Below are positions 45,661 to 54,981 of a DNA stretch of 64,000 nucleotides, in pieces. A program made the translations under genes and the position numbers. Source of the stretch: a virus; the IMG/VR virus record IMGVR_UViG_3300020057_000035, positions 1-64,000 of that record, one strand, 5' to 3'. Below the pieces are notes generated by a model. The model did not search any database and was not told the DNA's origin. It was given only the letters and a program-made list of their open reading frames with translations. How positions within the stretch are numbered: position 1 is the stretch's first letter; every line of letters starts with the position of its first letter.

Positions 45661-46134
45661 GTGAACACTATACCAAAAATAGATATTCCGAAAAAAGAAA
45701 AGTATGAATGGAATGAAGAATCAATAGCTACAGATAAATTAATGATAGCTAATATAATTTCTGAATTTACTCTAAAAGGAGATTTCACTTTATCTAATGG
45801 TGGAACCTCTGATACATATATAGATTTAAGAGCAGCTATTTTAACACACCCAAGATTTATAGGAAAATATATGAATTACATGGTTGGACCAGATAGTTAT
45901 CCAGTAGGAACAGGGGCTGGTGGGGCATTACTTCTTGGAGTAATGCAAAGAGAGGGGTTTTTATGGAATCCTAAGCCACATGGTATTGAGTGGAGTCCGC
46001 AACCTAAAGAAGGAATGAAAGTAGTTCTAGTAGACGATGTTCACACAACAGGTAATACAATAAAAAACCTTAGAGAAGCGTGTAAGAAACAGAAACTTAA
46101 TGTGATAAAAGAAATTGTACTTTACAGACGGTAG
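45661..46134 (+). CDS. pyrE: orotate phosphoribosyltransferase-like protein
   Basis: 157 residues from GTG. FTLSNGGTSDTYIDLR and the PRPP-binding VVLVDDVHTTGNT are OPRT features. It would make OMP from orotate and PRPP for pyrimidine supply. Slightly short versus cellular PyrE. Confidence 0.8.
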   Translation: MNTIPKIDIPKKEKYEWNEESIATDKLMIANIISEFTLKGDFTLSNGGTSDTYIDLRAAILTHPRFIGKYMNYMVGPDSYPVGTGAGGALLLGVMQREGFLWNPKPHGIEWSPQPKEGMKVVLVDDVHTTGNTIKNLREACKKQKLNVIKEIVLYRR

Positions 46135-46230
46135 AGAATTCAATACATTATATAGACAACAGTGCTTCACAAGAAGGGATGGAATGATATACTGTAAGTA
46201 CATAATATTTAATTCACTGGTTAATAAGTG

Positions 46231-46428
46231 ATGTCAGAATCAGGGTGGTTTTGGTTTATTATAACTTCCGCATTCATTGTTTGGTTAGAAAATATAAGTA
46301 TATATTTTGAAAATCGTCAATGTAATGAATGCAGAAGTTACAGAACTGAAGAATTAAATACAGAATTAAAGTGTTGGAATTGCGGTTCCACAAGAGAAAG
46401 AGGAAAAAGTAAATGGTTGAATTGGTAA
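46231..46428 (+). CDS. membrane-anchored zinc-ribbon protein
   Basis: 65 residues. N-terminal hydrophobic segment (GWFWFIITSAFIVWL), then CNEC and CWNC. Unknown. Confidence 0.55.
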   Translation: MSESGWFWFIITSAFIVWLENISIYFENRQCNECRSYRTEELNTELKCWNCGSTRERGKSKWLNW

Positions 46429-46583
46429 GAGAAGAAATAATTCTTGATCGTAGAATAAGTCCTGTAACAAGAGAATCTATTATCGAAATAAAACGCCCCA
46501 TAGAGCATGAAATACTATCTACATTGGTTGTTTGCATAGTGAGTTTTATTACAGGTGTAGTTTCAGGTGTATTTTTCTTTTAG
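46413..46583 (+). CDS. small C-terminally anchored membrane protein
   Basis: 56 residues, charged N terminus, hydrophobic LSTLVVCIVSFITGVVSGVF tail. Overlaps the preceding gene. Confidence 0.5.
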   Translation: MVELVREEIILDRRISPVTRESIIEIKRPIEHEILSTLVVCIVSFITGVVSGVFFF

Positions 46584-46632
46584 GGACTCTCAGCGCGTTC
46601 CTACTGCGTTCTAGAGGCATTCTAAGAGCAGC

Positions 46633-47448
46633 ATGACTATAAAGGTGGAGCTTCTTGATAGTATGGGGACAGACCTTGATCTTGTAAACTCAGCAAGAGT
46701 TTCTTATAACAAAGAATCTACTATGAATTTAGATTCTAGTTGGGAATTTCTTAAAGACATTGATTCCAGGTATCTTAATTGGGATGCTGTATTTAGAGAT
46801 TATGGCTCATTAACAAAAAGAGATATAGGGATATCTAATTCATTATCTGCTAATGGTCACACTAGTCCCTCTGAACAAATAGAGTTTAGATTTAGAATAG
46901 AATGTCCTATTAGTGTAGCTAGAGAGATATTTAGAACTAGAATTGCTGAATACAATGAGATTAGTGCTAGATATACTAAAATGCCTAATGAATTTTATTT
47001 GCCTTTACCTGAGCATGTAAGAAGACAGACAGGTAAAGCGATGTCTTATACATTCGAATCAGTAGATAGTGAAAAAGCGGAAAGATTTATTGAAGAACTT
47101 GACAACATGTATAAGATAATGTATACTTTCTATGAACGATGGACAGAGGAAGAAGGATTAGCTAAAGAGTTAGTTCGTAATGTTTTACCTGTTGGTATGA
47201 TGACTAAATTTATCATGAAACTTAATTTACATAGTTTATTTAATTTTCTAGATTTGCGCTCTTCTGATCTAAATAGTGATTCTGGAGTAACTAATGCTTC
47301 TCAAGCTTTGTTGGAAATACGAATGGTAGCTGATGAAATGGAAAAACTAGCTACACCTATTGCTCCTATAGCGTTTGCTGGTTGGAGGAAAAGAAAAGCG
47401 CAATGGAATGAATTTTTAGAATGGAAAAAATCACAAGTAAATGTATAA
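46633..47448 (+). CDS. thyX: flavin-dependent thymidylate synthase
   Basis: 271 residues. ThyX signature region RTRIAEYNEISARYTKM (family RHRxxSxNExSxRY) and EQIEFRFRIECP. It converts dUMP to dTMP using methylene-tetrahydrofolate and FAD. Its end overlaps the nuclease gene. Confidence 0.9.
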   Translation: MTIKVELLDSMGTDLDLVNSARVSYNKESTMNLDSSWEFLKDIDSRYLNWDAVFRDYGSLTKRDIGISNSLSANGHTSPSEQIEFRFRIECPISVAREIFRTRIAEYNEISARYTKMPNEFYLPLPEHVRRQTGKAMSYTFESVDSEKAERFIEELDNMYKIMYTFYERWTEEEGLAKELVRNVLPVGMMTKFIMKLNLHSLFNFLDLRSSDLNSDSGVTNASQALLEIRMVADEMEKLATPIAPIAFAGWRKRKAQWNEFLEWKKSQVNV

Positions 47449-47776
47449 TTATAAAGCAGAGATATTGAGAGTTGTCGATGCCGACACCCTTCGTATCCGG
47501 TGCGATCTTGGGTTAAATATATTCACAGATGTTACTGTAAGATTATGGGGTATTGATGCTCCAGAACTATCTACAGTAGATGGAAAAGCAGCTAAGGCAT
47601 TTGTAGAATCTATGTGTCCTGTAGGATCTATTGTAGAAATAGAAACTATTAAAGACAAAAGAGAGAAATACGGACGGTATCTAGTGCGGGTTTACGTTCA
47701 ACCTGCGTTATTTTCTAAGTCGTTGAATACTATTTTAGTAGATAATGGACATGCGATTTATAGAAATTTTAAATAA
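47441..47776 (+). CDS. staphylococcal-type (SNase-like) nuclease
   Basis: 111 residues. VVDADTLRIRCD, VRLWGIDAPEL, GKAAKAF, DKREKYGRYLVRV are SNase-fold motifs with the catalytic Arg/Glu-type positions. It may degrade host DNA or RNA. No signal peptide. Confidence 0.85.
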   Translation: MYNYKAEILRVVDADTLRIRCDLGLNIFTDVTVRLWGIDAPELSTVDGKAAKAFVESMCPVGSIVEIETIKDKREKYGRYLVRVYVQPALFSKSLNTILVDNGHAIYRNFK

Positions 47777-47856
47777 GTAAATATATACAACAACAATAAT
47801 ATATATTACTAAAAAGAGACAATAATAAAGCTATTTTAGATGTAAAATTAAGTAAT

Positions 47857-47877
47857 GGCCCGCGATATCGGGCCAAT
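47857..47877 (+). terminator. G+C-rich hairpin before the reductase
   Basis: TGGCCCG-CGATAT-CGGGCCA, a 7-bp stem in A+T-rich sequence, 27 bp before the reductase ATG. No U-run follows directly (AATTTAG). It could be a terminator, an attenuator or an RNA-processing site. Confidence 0.5.
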
Positions 47878-47903
47878 TTAGATCAGATTAATAAGGAAAA
47901 TAA

Positions 47904-50900
47904 ATGAAAACTGTAGATATTAAGTTAGGTGATTTTGAAAAAAAGGGAATATCAGCTCCAGATAGTTGGAGTGAAAAAGCAATAGGAATTGCAGCTAGAA
48001 TATATATGACACCAGATGAATATTCTATATATGATTTAATTGATAGAGTAGTAAATAGAATAGTAGAAACTGGTGAAAGATTAAATTATTTTCCTCAAGT
48101 CATCAAAAAAGAAGAGTTTAAATATAAATTAAGAGACATATTATTAGATCAAAAAGCAGCGTTTAATACACCAGTATGGTGTAACGTTGGTGTTCCACAC
48201 AGAGATGAACAATCATGGGCTTGTATTCAATATGATACTAGAATGCTCACTAATAGGGGACTGGAGAAAATAGGAGAAATAGAAAACCTAAATAGACTGT
48301 TTTATACTCCTAATGGATGGTCCGATGGTTTTTCTTGGAAAACAGGTACTAAAAAAACAATAAATATATCCTTATCTAACGGAATGAATATTACTACCAC
48401 ACTAGATCATAAGTTTGTAGTAGGAGAAGCATTAGAAGAAGCGCAGTTTTTAAATAATTTTAAACTTGAGCCTTTTTTAGGAAAAGGAAATTGGATTAAT
48501 GGAAACGATTTAGATTTGTCTTTCATAGAATTAACTAAATTGGGATACATACAAGGAGACGGATGCGTTAGTAATGAGGGGTGGGTTGGTTATTTCGGAG
48601 AGAAAGACAACGACGTTAGGGACTTTTTCGGAAACGAAGAAGGAACAATAAGATCATCTCAAGAAACTGGAATTTATTTTGGAAAATATACATCTCTCAA
48701 TAAAGCGGCGGATTTATTAGGTTTAGAAAGAGTCTCGTTGCCAAATAGAGATCTTCCTAAAAATTCTTTTACTTTAACACCAGAAGGCATGGCTGCTTTT
48801 CTTAGAGGACTATATAGCGCTAATGGATACGTGTTGGTTGATAAGAAAAATGCATCTAGGATATCCCTTAAGACGACTTCTATTTCTCTCGCTATAAACA
48901 CTCAAAGAATGTTATTAGCCTTGGGAATTAGATCTTCTGTAAATTCAAAGAAATCAAAAAATATAATTTGGAAAAACGGAGAATATATATCTAAAAAAGC
49001 TTACGAGCTTAATATTTTATCTAATGAATATAAGGAAAAATTTCAAGAATTAATTGGATTTATTCATGAATATAAAAATAATAAAATAAATACTGCTTTA
49101 TCCACTACTAAGAGAGAATCACGATATATTAAAATACCAGTAGTTATAAATATCGAAGAGATGGAAGAACAAGAGGTTTACGATTTTAACGTAAAGGATA
49201 ATTCTCATGTTGGGTGGGCAAATGGGTTTGCTGTTCATAACTGCCTGATCCTTGATGTAAAGGATAGTATGAAATCTATCGAAGAAGGGTGGCTTATAGA
49301 ATCTAAAACATTTCAAGGTGGAAGTGGAAGCGGTGTGAATGTTAGTAAGATTAGAGCAGATGGAGAACCTATAGTAGGTGGTGGATATGGAAGTGGACCT
49401 ATTTCACTATGGATGCGCCCCACAGACTCTATAGCTGGTGTAGTAAAATCTGGCGGGAAGTGTCTTGCTGGAAATCAAAAAGTCTATACAAATAATGGTC
49501 CAAAAGAAGTTAAAGAATTAGCAGATTCTAATGAGAAATTTATTGTTTTATCTTATGATCCTCCAGCTAAAAGATATAAAGCTAAATGGGCTTCGGCATG
49601 GAAAAGTGGACAAAAAGAAGTAATAAGAATAACTACAGATAAAGGATATTTTGATCTTTCTTATGATCATCCTATACGTTTATCTGATACTACAGTAGTT
49701 AAAACAGAAGATTTAGTAGTTGGGCAATCTTTATTTGCTTGTTCTATAGATGAATCAGAAGGATATGTTCGTGTTCATTTAAGGGATGGAAAAAAAGGAA
49801 AAGAAAAACTACATAGATTATTAGCTAAAGATATATTAAATGAAAAAATTGATGGAATGTCAGTTCATCATTTAGATTGTAATAAAACAAATAATTCTTT
49901 ACATAATATCGCAGTTCTTACTCAAAAGGAACATTCTGCAATACACGCTACTATGCAAGTAGAAAATAATTCTCATGTTTTTCAAATATCTACTTTTTCT
50001 CATGCAGGAATAGATAATGGAATGCATTCTTCAGGAACTTTTTGGAGCAATGAAGAAAAAGCTAAAGAATTTAGAAAGAAAAAATCTGAAGAGCTACTAA
50101 CTAGGGGTGATGCTGCTAATATGCAAAAAACAGCAGTTAAACAAAAAATGATTAATACTGGATTTAAATTAATTAATTTAGGTTGTGATATATCTACATT
50201 TGATAGCTATGTTTCTGCTAGAAAAACTAATATTGGACCATTAGGGTGTTCCACTAAAAAAATAGAAGAAAAATTTATAAATCAATTCGGAGGATACAAT
50301 AATTATATAAAAGAATTATCCAACCTTAATCATAGAGTAGTTTCTATAGAGTCTCTTGGTATTATGGATGTTTATAGTGTTGAAGTAGAGTGTCCAACTT
50401 TAGACGATAAAACATCTGAGTCTGGGCATAATTTCGTTATTTGGTCTAATGCTTCTGATAGTGTTTATGGAAGTGGAATAGTTGTATTTAATACACGTAG
50501 AGCTGCCAAATTAATTTGTATGGATGTTGATCATCCAGAAATAATGGATTTTATTAAATTAAAAGCAAAAGCAGAAAAAATGGCTAGAGATTTACTTAAT
50601 CTTGATTATGATATTTCGATGACTGGTAAAGACTCAGCTAATATACCGTTTCAAAATGCAAATAATAGCGTCAGAGTAACTGATAAATTTATGAATGCAG
50701 TAGAAAATGACTTAGATTGGGAAACCACATATAGAACAACAGGCGAGGTAGCGAAGACATATAAAGCGAGAGATTTATGGTATGAAATAGCAAAAGCTTC
50801 GTGGGACTGCGGTGATCCAGGACTCCAGTTTCATGATACTACTAACGCTATGAATAGTTGTTTGAATGACGGAGAAATAGTAGCAAGTAACCCGTGCGTT

Positions 50901-53852
50901 ACTGCTGACACGTTAGTTTCTACTGAAAAAGGGCTTATTAAGATAATTGATTTAATAAATCAAGATATTAAAATAACAGGAGCAGATGGTGAATTACATC
51001 ATATGTCTCGTGCTTGGAAAACAGGTACAAAAGAAATATTTAAACTTACTACTAAGAGTGGTTTTTCTATTAAATTAACATCTGATCATAAGGTTCTTAC
51101 TTCTTCTGGAGACATTAAAGCAAAGGATCTTACTTCTGATATGAAAATTAAACTTAATAGATTTAATTTTGGTAAAGAACACTTAGATATTAGAATTGCT
51201 GAATTTATTGGACTAGCTGTTGGTGATGGATGTAAAACAACAGATGGAGCAATAACAATTACTCTTTCTCCAGAAGAATATACAATGGCTAAACGAATAC
51301 ATGACAATCTTTCTTCTTTTAAATTAGAATTCTCAGAAGATAATTTAGGAAAAAGAAAAACAAGTATTCATCAGCCTCAAAAAACCCTAAGAATAACATG
51401 TAATACAAAATTAATTAATTCTATTTCAGATAAATTTGCTATATTAAATGAAAAATCTGATAAGAAATTATTTACTGATTCTATTTATTCTTTAGATCAA
51501 GAATCAGTAGCTTCTTTATTAAGAGGGCTTTTTTCTGCTGATGCTACAGTAGCAAATTATGGACAAAAATCACAATATATTTCTCTTGATTCTACTTCTT
51601 TAATTCTTCTAGAACAAGTTCAACTTCTTCTTTTGGGGTTTGGAATTAAAGCTAAATTATATAAAAATAGAAAACTAGCTGGTTTTTCTTTACTTCCTGA
51701 TGGAAAAGGTGGGCAAAAAAAGTATCCCACTAACTGTTTGAGAATTTCTAAAGCAGGAAGAAGATTATTTCAAGAGCACATAGGGTTTTTAGAGGGAAGT
51801 AAAAAGAACCTACAACTTAATGATATGAACTCTACCATTTCTTCATATAGTGAACCATTAGAAGATAATTTTTCTTCACTAGAATATATTGGAGAAGAAG
51901 ATGTATATGATTTAACTGAGGGAAGTACTAATCATTTTGTTGCTAATGGGCTAATAGTACATAATTGCAACGAGTATGTCTGGCATAATAATACAGTTTG
52001 TAATCTGGCTTCAATTAATTTAATAAAATATCTTAAAAATGATAATAGTTTTGATACTGAGACGTTTCTAAACGACTGTAAAATAATGATTATAGCCATG
52101 GATATACTTGTAGATTTGAGTTCATATCCAACAAAAACAATAGAAAAAACCTCCAAAAGATATAGAACATTAGGATTAGGTTTTACTAATCTTGGTGCAT
52201 TACTTATGTCTTTAGGAATAGCTTACGATAGTGATGAAGGTAGAGATATAGCAACATCAATTATGTCTGCTATGCAAGTAGCAGCTATTAATCAAAGTCA
52301 AACTTTAGGTGAAGTATTGGGGTCTTATCCAGCATTAAAAAACAATGTAGATCATCAAGCTTCCGTATTACTGAAGCATTATAATTCGTGGAAAACTAAG
52401 AGTTCTATTTATTCTCTCTCTCAAGATATAGATGAGATTTCCTCATCAGAATGGGGAAACGTTATGCCATACAGTCCACGAAGAAATGCTCAATTAAGCG
52501 TGATAGCCCCGACTGGCACGATATCGTTTTTGATGGATTGCGAAACAACAGGAATTGAACCAGTATTAGCTGTTAATGCTAAAAAAGATTTAGTTAACGG
52601 CGGTACATTAGACGTTGGTGTAGATGAATGTGTAAAAGCAGGGATCAATAGCATTAGAAATAATACAATTAATGGAAAAACACTATCTGATCAATATATT
52701 TTGAATTCATACACAAAAATATTTCAAACTAGTCTTGGTGATAATTCTGTCAGCCCAGAAGGACACGTCAAAATGTTAGCTGCTGTGCAGCCTTTTGTGT
52801 CTGGTAGTATTAGTAAAACCTGTAACGTACCAGCAGAGTCCACAATAGAAGATATAGAAAATATCCATATGTTAGCTTGGAAACTAGGAGTTAAAAATAT
52901 TGCTATATTCAGGGATGGAAGCAAGACATATCAACCAGTTAATCAAATTAAAAAAGAAGAAAAACTTACAAGTGAGGCTACCAACGAAATGCACAAGCTC
53001 ATAGAGGCCGCACGCGGAATCAAGATGTCCGCCGAGGAGAAAGAGCGGCAACGGCGGAGTTTCGCCTATGGCAACACTCACGCTGAGAACGAAAAGATAA
53101 CCCGAGCGACAATAGATGATGCGGCTGACAGGCTGACTAATGCACAAGTTATTAGTGTTACACCTACATTAGATTGGAGTGCAATTACCAACACTACAAA
53201 TACTTCTTCTCATGCCTCTATGGTTATTTCTAGTGTTGCTATTTTCCCTGAACCAAAGGGAACAGTAAGAAGAAAACCAAATGGAACAAGAGTAGGAGAT
53301 ACGCATAAGTTCAATATAGCAGAAGATGAATATTACTTAACTATGAACTATTATGAGGATGGGCTACCTTGTGAGATATTCCTGAGAAATAATAAACACG
53401 GTTCTAATATCGGTGGTTGGGTTGATGCTTTTTCTATTGCAATTAGTTTTGGACTCCAACATGGTGTGCCTATAGAAAAATTCATAGAGCAATTTAGAAG
53501 AAGTAACTTCTTACCTAGTGGTTTAGTAGAAAGCGACTCCAGTATTAAAATGGCAGATAGTCCATTAGACTATGTGGTAAGATGGATAGAGCACAAACTA
53601 CAACACAATAAAGAAGACAAGAGATTTAACAAGAATGTGACACAATTAGATACTAGTACAGTATCCGTAGTCCCTACTTATGTCTCTTCTTATTCTCATG
53701 AACCTGATATTTATCCTAGTTTAAAAACTAATACTAGATTAAGATCTGGAGCACCAACAGAGTGTCCTTTCTGTGCTAGTGATGATATTAGAGATACAGG
53801 AACTTGTTTCACTTGTGGTACTTGCGGAGAGTCTATAGGAGGATGCGCTTAG
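47904..53852 (+). CDS. nrdJ: class II (B12-dependent) ribonucleotide reductase with three inteins
   Basis: 1982 residues, about 941 after splicing. Extein motifs: FNTPVWCNVG, FQGGSGSGVNVS, KTRRAAKLICMDVDHPEI, ASNP|CNEY, TGTISFLMDC, SKTCNVP, then a TSCPD-like region (GSNIGGWVDAF) and a C-terminal CPFC/CFTCGTCG ribbon. It reduces ribonucleotides to deoxyribonucleotides using adenosylcobalamin. A G+C-rich insert occupies about 52975-53145. SD is weak, start AAGGAAAATAA-ATG. Confidence 0.92.
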   Translation: MKTVDIKLGDFEKKGISAPDSWSEKAIGIAARIYMTPDEYSIYDLIDRVVNRIVETGERLNYFPQVIKKEEFKYKLRDILLDQKAAFNTPVWCNVGVPHRDEQSWACIQYDTRMLTNRGLEKIGEIENLNRLFYTPNGWSDGFSWKTGTKKTINISLSNGMNITTTLDHKFVVGEALEEAQFLNNFKLEPFLGKGNWINGNDLDLSFIELTKLGYIQGDGCVSNEGWVGYFGEKDNDVRDFFGNEEGTIRSSQETGIYFGKYTSLNKAADLLGLERVSLPNRDLPKNSFTLTPEGMAAFLRGLYSANGYVLVDKKNASRISLKTTSISLAINTQRMLLALGIRSSVNSKKSKNIIWKNGEYISKKAYELNILSNEYKEKFQELIGFIHEYKNNKINTALSTTKRESRYIKIPVVINIEEMEEQEVYDFNVKDNSHVGWANGFAVHNCLILDVKDSMKSIEEGWLIESKTFQGGSGSGVNVSKIRADGEPIVGGGYGSGPISLWMRPTDSIAGVVKSGGKCLAGNQKVYTNNGPKEVKELADSNEKFIVLSYDPPAKRYKAKWASAWKSGQKEVIRITTDKGYFDLSYDHPIRLSDTTVVKTEDLVVGQSLFACSIDESEGYVRVHLRDGKKGKEKLHRLLAKDILNEKIDGMSVHHLDCNKTNNSLHNIAVLTQKEHSAIHATMQVENNSHVFQISTFSHAGIDNGMHSSGTFWSNEEKAKEFRKKKSEELLTRGDAANMQKTAVKQKMINTGFKLINLGCDISTFDSYVSARKTNIGPLGCSTKKIEEKFINQFGGYNNYIKELSNLNHRVVSIESLGIMDVYSVEVECPTLDDKTSESGHNFVIWSNASDSVYGSGIVVFNTRRAAKLICMDVDHPEIMDFIKLKAKAEKMARDLLNLDYDISMTGKDSANIPFQNANNSVRVTDKFMNAVENDLDWETTYRTTGEVAKTYKARDLWYEIAKASWDCGDPGLQFHDTTNAMNSCLNDGEIVASNPCVTADTLVSTEKGLIKIIDLINQDIKITGADGELHHMSRAWKTGTKEIFKLTTKSGFSIKLTSDHKVLTSSGDIKAKDLTSDMKIKLNRFNFGKEHLDIRIAEFIGLAVGDGCKTTDGAITITLSPEEYTMAKRIHDNLSSFKLEFSEDNLGKRKTSIHQPQKTLRITCNTKLINSISDKFAILNEKSDKKLFTDSIYSLDQESVASLLRGLFSADATVANYGQKSQYISLDSTSLILLEQVQLLLLGFGIKAKLYKNRKLAGFSLLPDGKGGQKKYPTNCLRISKAGRRLFQEHIGFLEGSKKNLQLNDMNSTISSYSEPLEDNFSSLEYIGEEDVYDLTEGSTNHFVANGLIVHNCNEYVWHNNTVCNLASINLIKYLKNDNSFDTETFLNDCKIMIIAMDILVDLSSYPTKTIEKTSKRYRTLGLGFTNLGALLMSLGIAYDSDEGRDIATSIMSAMQVAAINQSQTLGEVLGSYPALKNNVDHQASVLLKHYNSWKTKSSIYSLSQDIDEISSSEWGNVMPYSPRRNAQLSVIAPTGTISFLMDCETTGIEPVLAVNAKKDLVNGGTLDVGVDECVKAGINSIRNNTINGKTLSDQYILNSYTKIFQTSLGDNSVSPEGHVKMLAAVQPFVSGSISKTCNVPAESTIEDIENIHMLAWKLGVKNIAIFRDGSKTYQPVNQIKKEEKLTSEATNEMHKLIEAARGIKMSAEEKERQRRSFAYGNTHAENEKITRATIDDAADRLTNAQVISVTPTLDWSAITNTTNTSSHASMVISSVAIFPEPKGTVRRKPNGTRVGDTHKFNIAEDEYYLTMNYYEDGLPCEIFLRNNKHGSNIGGWVDAFSIAISFGLQHGVPIEKFIEQFRRSNFLPSGLVESDSSIKMADSPLDYVVRWIEHKLQHNKEDKRFNKNVTQLDTSTVSVVPTYVSSYSHEPDIYPSLKTNTRLRSGAPTECPFCASDDIRDTGTCFTCGTCGESIGGCA
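48222..49241 (+). other. intein 1 of the reductase
   Basis: 340 residues from Cys 107 (CIQYDTRMLTNRG) to GFAVHN before extein CLILDV. It has DOD/LAGLIDADG-like blocks (YIQGDGCV, FLRGLYSANG) and block B TTTLDHKF, so probably a homing intein. Confidence 0.85.
49461..50492 (+). other. intein 2 of the reductase (HNH type)
   Basis: 344 residues from CLAGNQKVYTNNG to GIVVFN before extein TRRAAK. Block B FDLSYDHPIRLS. HNH core VHHLDCNKTNNSLHNI. The penultimate residue is Phe rather than His, and the +1 extein residue is Thr. Confidence 0.85.
50895..51965 (+). other. intein 3 of the reductase
   Basis: 357 residues from CVTADTLVSTEKG to GLIVHN, inserted in the active-site loop ASNP|CNEY. LAGLIDADG-like blocks IGLAVGDGC and LLRGLFSADA. 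Confidence 0.85.
52975..53145 (+). other. G+C-rich domain insert within the reductase
   Basis: Encodes NEMHKLIEAARGIKMSAEEK and RRSFAYGNTHAENEKITRAT, reminiscent of a small stand-alone protein of proteobacteria and their phages. Codon use is strikingly different from the flanking A+T-rich sequence, pointing to recent in-frame insertion in the linker before the C-terminal domains. Confidence 0.7.
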
Positions 53853-53853
53853 T

Positions 53854-53952
53854 ATGATGGACCAAAAACTAATTCAGTGGTATTACTATTTGTACGATTC
53901 ACAGATTGTTGACTTATTAGTAAAACTTGACAAAGAAAATAAAAAGAAGTAA
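53854..53952 (+). CDS. 32-residue hypothetical protein
   Basis: MMDQKLIQWYYYLYDSQIVDLL and a Lys-rich tail, starting 2 nt after the reductase stop. Promoter 53927-53955 (TTGACA / TAATAT) lies at its end. Confidence 0.4.
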   Translation: MMDQKLIQWYYYLYDSQIVDLLVKLDKENKKK

Positions 53953-54022
53953 TATAACAAACACATACATTATGATGTCTAAAAAAATTAATAAAATGAC
54001 GATATGAAAATTTTGAGGAAAA

Positions 54023-54280
54023 ATGATAGAAGAAGAAACTGTTAAATATTTAAATACAATTATTAAATGTGCAGAGTGTACAGGAGTAATACTTGTAGAA
54101 GAGTGCAACGTTTTGTTTCAACAACGAACATTACATATGAGATGTTTACCTGTTAAAAGACCATCGTGGATTGTGTATACATGTAAACACAGTTTAAATT
54201 GTCATGATAGACCTGTAAATAGAGAAATTGAAAAAGCAAGATCAAATAGAGAAGATGATTCTCGGAAAGTACCAGCATGA
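54023..54280 (+). CDS. Cys-rich hypothetical protein
   Basis: 85 residues with CAEC, C, C, CKH...NCH, suggesting metal binding. Start after GAGGAAAA. Its end overlaps the next gene (ATGA). Confidence 0.65.
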   Translation: MIEEETVKYLNTIIKCAECTGVILVEECNVLFQQRTLHMRCLPVKRPSWIVYTCKHSLNCHDRPVNREIEKARSNREDDSRKVPA

Positions 54281-54477
54281 GATTAGTAGATTACATAGTA
54301 TCAATAGGGTATATATTTATATTTATTATTTGCGCTATAGCATTAGTAAATCCAGATATTTTGCCATTATTTATAAGAATAGGATTAGCAATAGGATTAT
54401 GTATACCAGCATTAGGGAACTTAATGTTCATGATAAATAATGGAAAAAATAAAGAAACTAACACAGATAGTAGCTGA
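54277..54477 (+). CDS. small two-segment membrane protein
   Basis: 66 residues with hydrophobic stretches about 6-24 and 28-52. Position just before packaging genes makes a holin possible, but nothing proves it. Confidence 0.6.
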   Translation: MRLVDYIVSIGYIFIFIICAIALVNPDILPLFIRIGLAIGLCIPALGNLMFMINNGKNKETNTDSS

Positions 54478-54637
54478 ATTAGGTTTAGATATTAAAGAGA
54501 TAAACGCCTTAATAATTAATCTTGAATACTTTATTCCACAATTTGAGAACTACATTCAAGATACAAATACACAAATAGAAATATTGAGAAAAGAAAAACA
54601 GATGATAGAAATGTACCTTCATGTCCAAAGAAATTAA
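54440..54637 (+). CDS. coiled-coil protein
   Basis: 65 residues, MEKIKKLTQIVAELGLDIKE..., heptad-like Ile/Leu spacing. Overlaps both neighbours. Confidence 0.6.
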   Translation: MEKIKKLTQIVAELGLDIKEINALIINLEYFIPQFENYIQDTNTQIEILRKEKQMIEMYLHVQRN

Positions 54638-54776
54638 GGGTCCATTTATTCCAAAAGAGATATGCTCTTGTTCTTCTCCTAAAATAGAAAGCTATATAGA
54701 TTTACTAGTTGGTTGGGGAAGAAGATGGTGTGTTTACTGCAACAAGCACTATAAGTGGGGAGTCAAGGATGTTTAG
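54621..54776 (+). CDS. small zinc-binding-like protein
   Basis: 51 residues with CSC and CVYCNKHY. Overlaps both neighbours. Unknown. Confidence 0.5.
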   Translation: MSKEIKGPFIPKEICSCSSPKIESYIDLLVGWGRRWCVYCNKHYKWGVKDV

Positions 54777-54981
54777 AAGAGACGAAATCGCAAAAGGCAC
54801 TAATAAAATGCCTTGGGTAGAAAGAGTACCGAACGATCTACTTAAGCAAAAACCAAAAACAATAGAAAAATGGTATAATAGAGATAGTACTATTAAATGC
54901 TTTATTTGTGCATTATCTATAGGTACACTAATTAAAGTTAAAGACGGGATTTATACGCATAAAAATTGTCAAGTGAATTAA
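54769..54981 (+). CDS. hypothetical protein with C-terminal zinc motif
   Basis: 70 residues from MFRRDEIAKG, start overlapping the preceding stop. Ends CFIC...HKNC. Its end overlaps the terminase start. Confidence 0.6.
   Translation: MFRRDEIAKGTNKMPWVERVPNDLLKQKPKTIEKWYNRDSTIKCFICALSIGTLIKVKDGIYTHKNCQVN

Noticed and set aside
47857-47877. Cobalamin riboswitch before the B12-dependent reductase
   Set aside because: Only a simple 7-bp hairpin is present; there is no room for the B12-box and multi-helix core.
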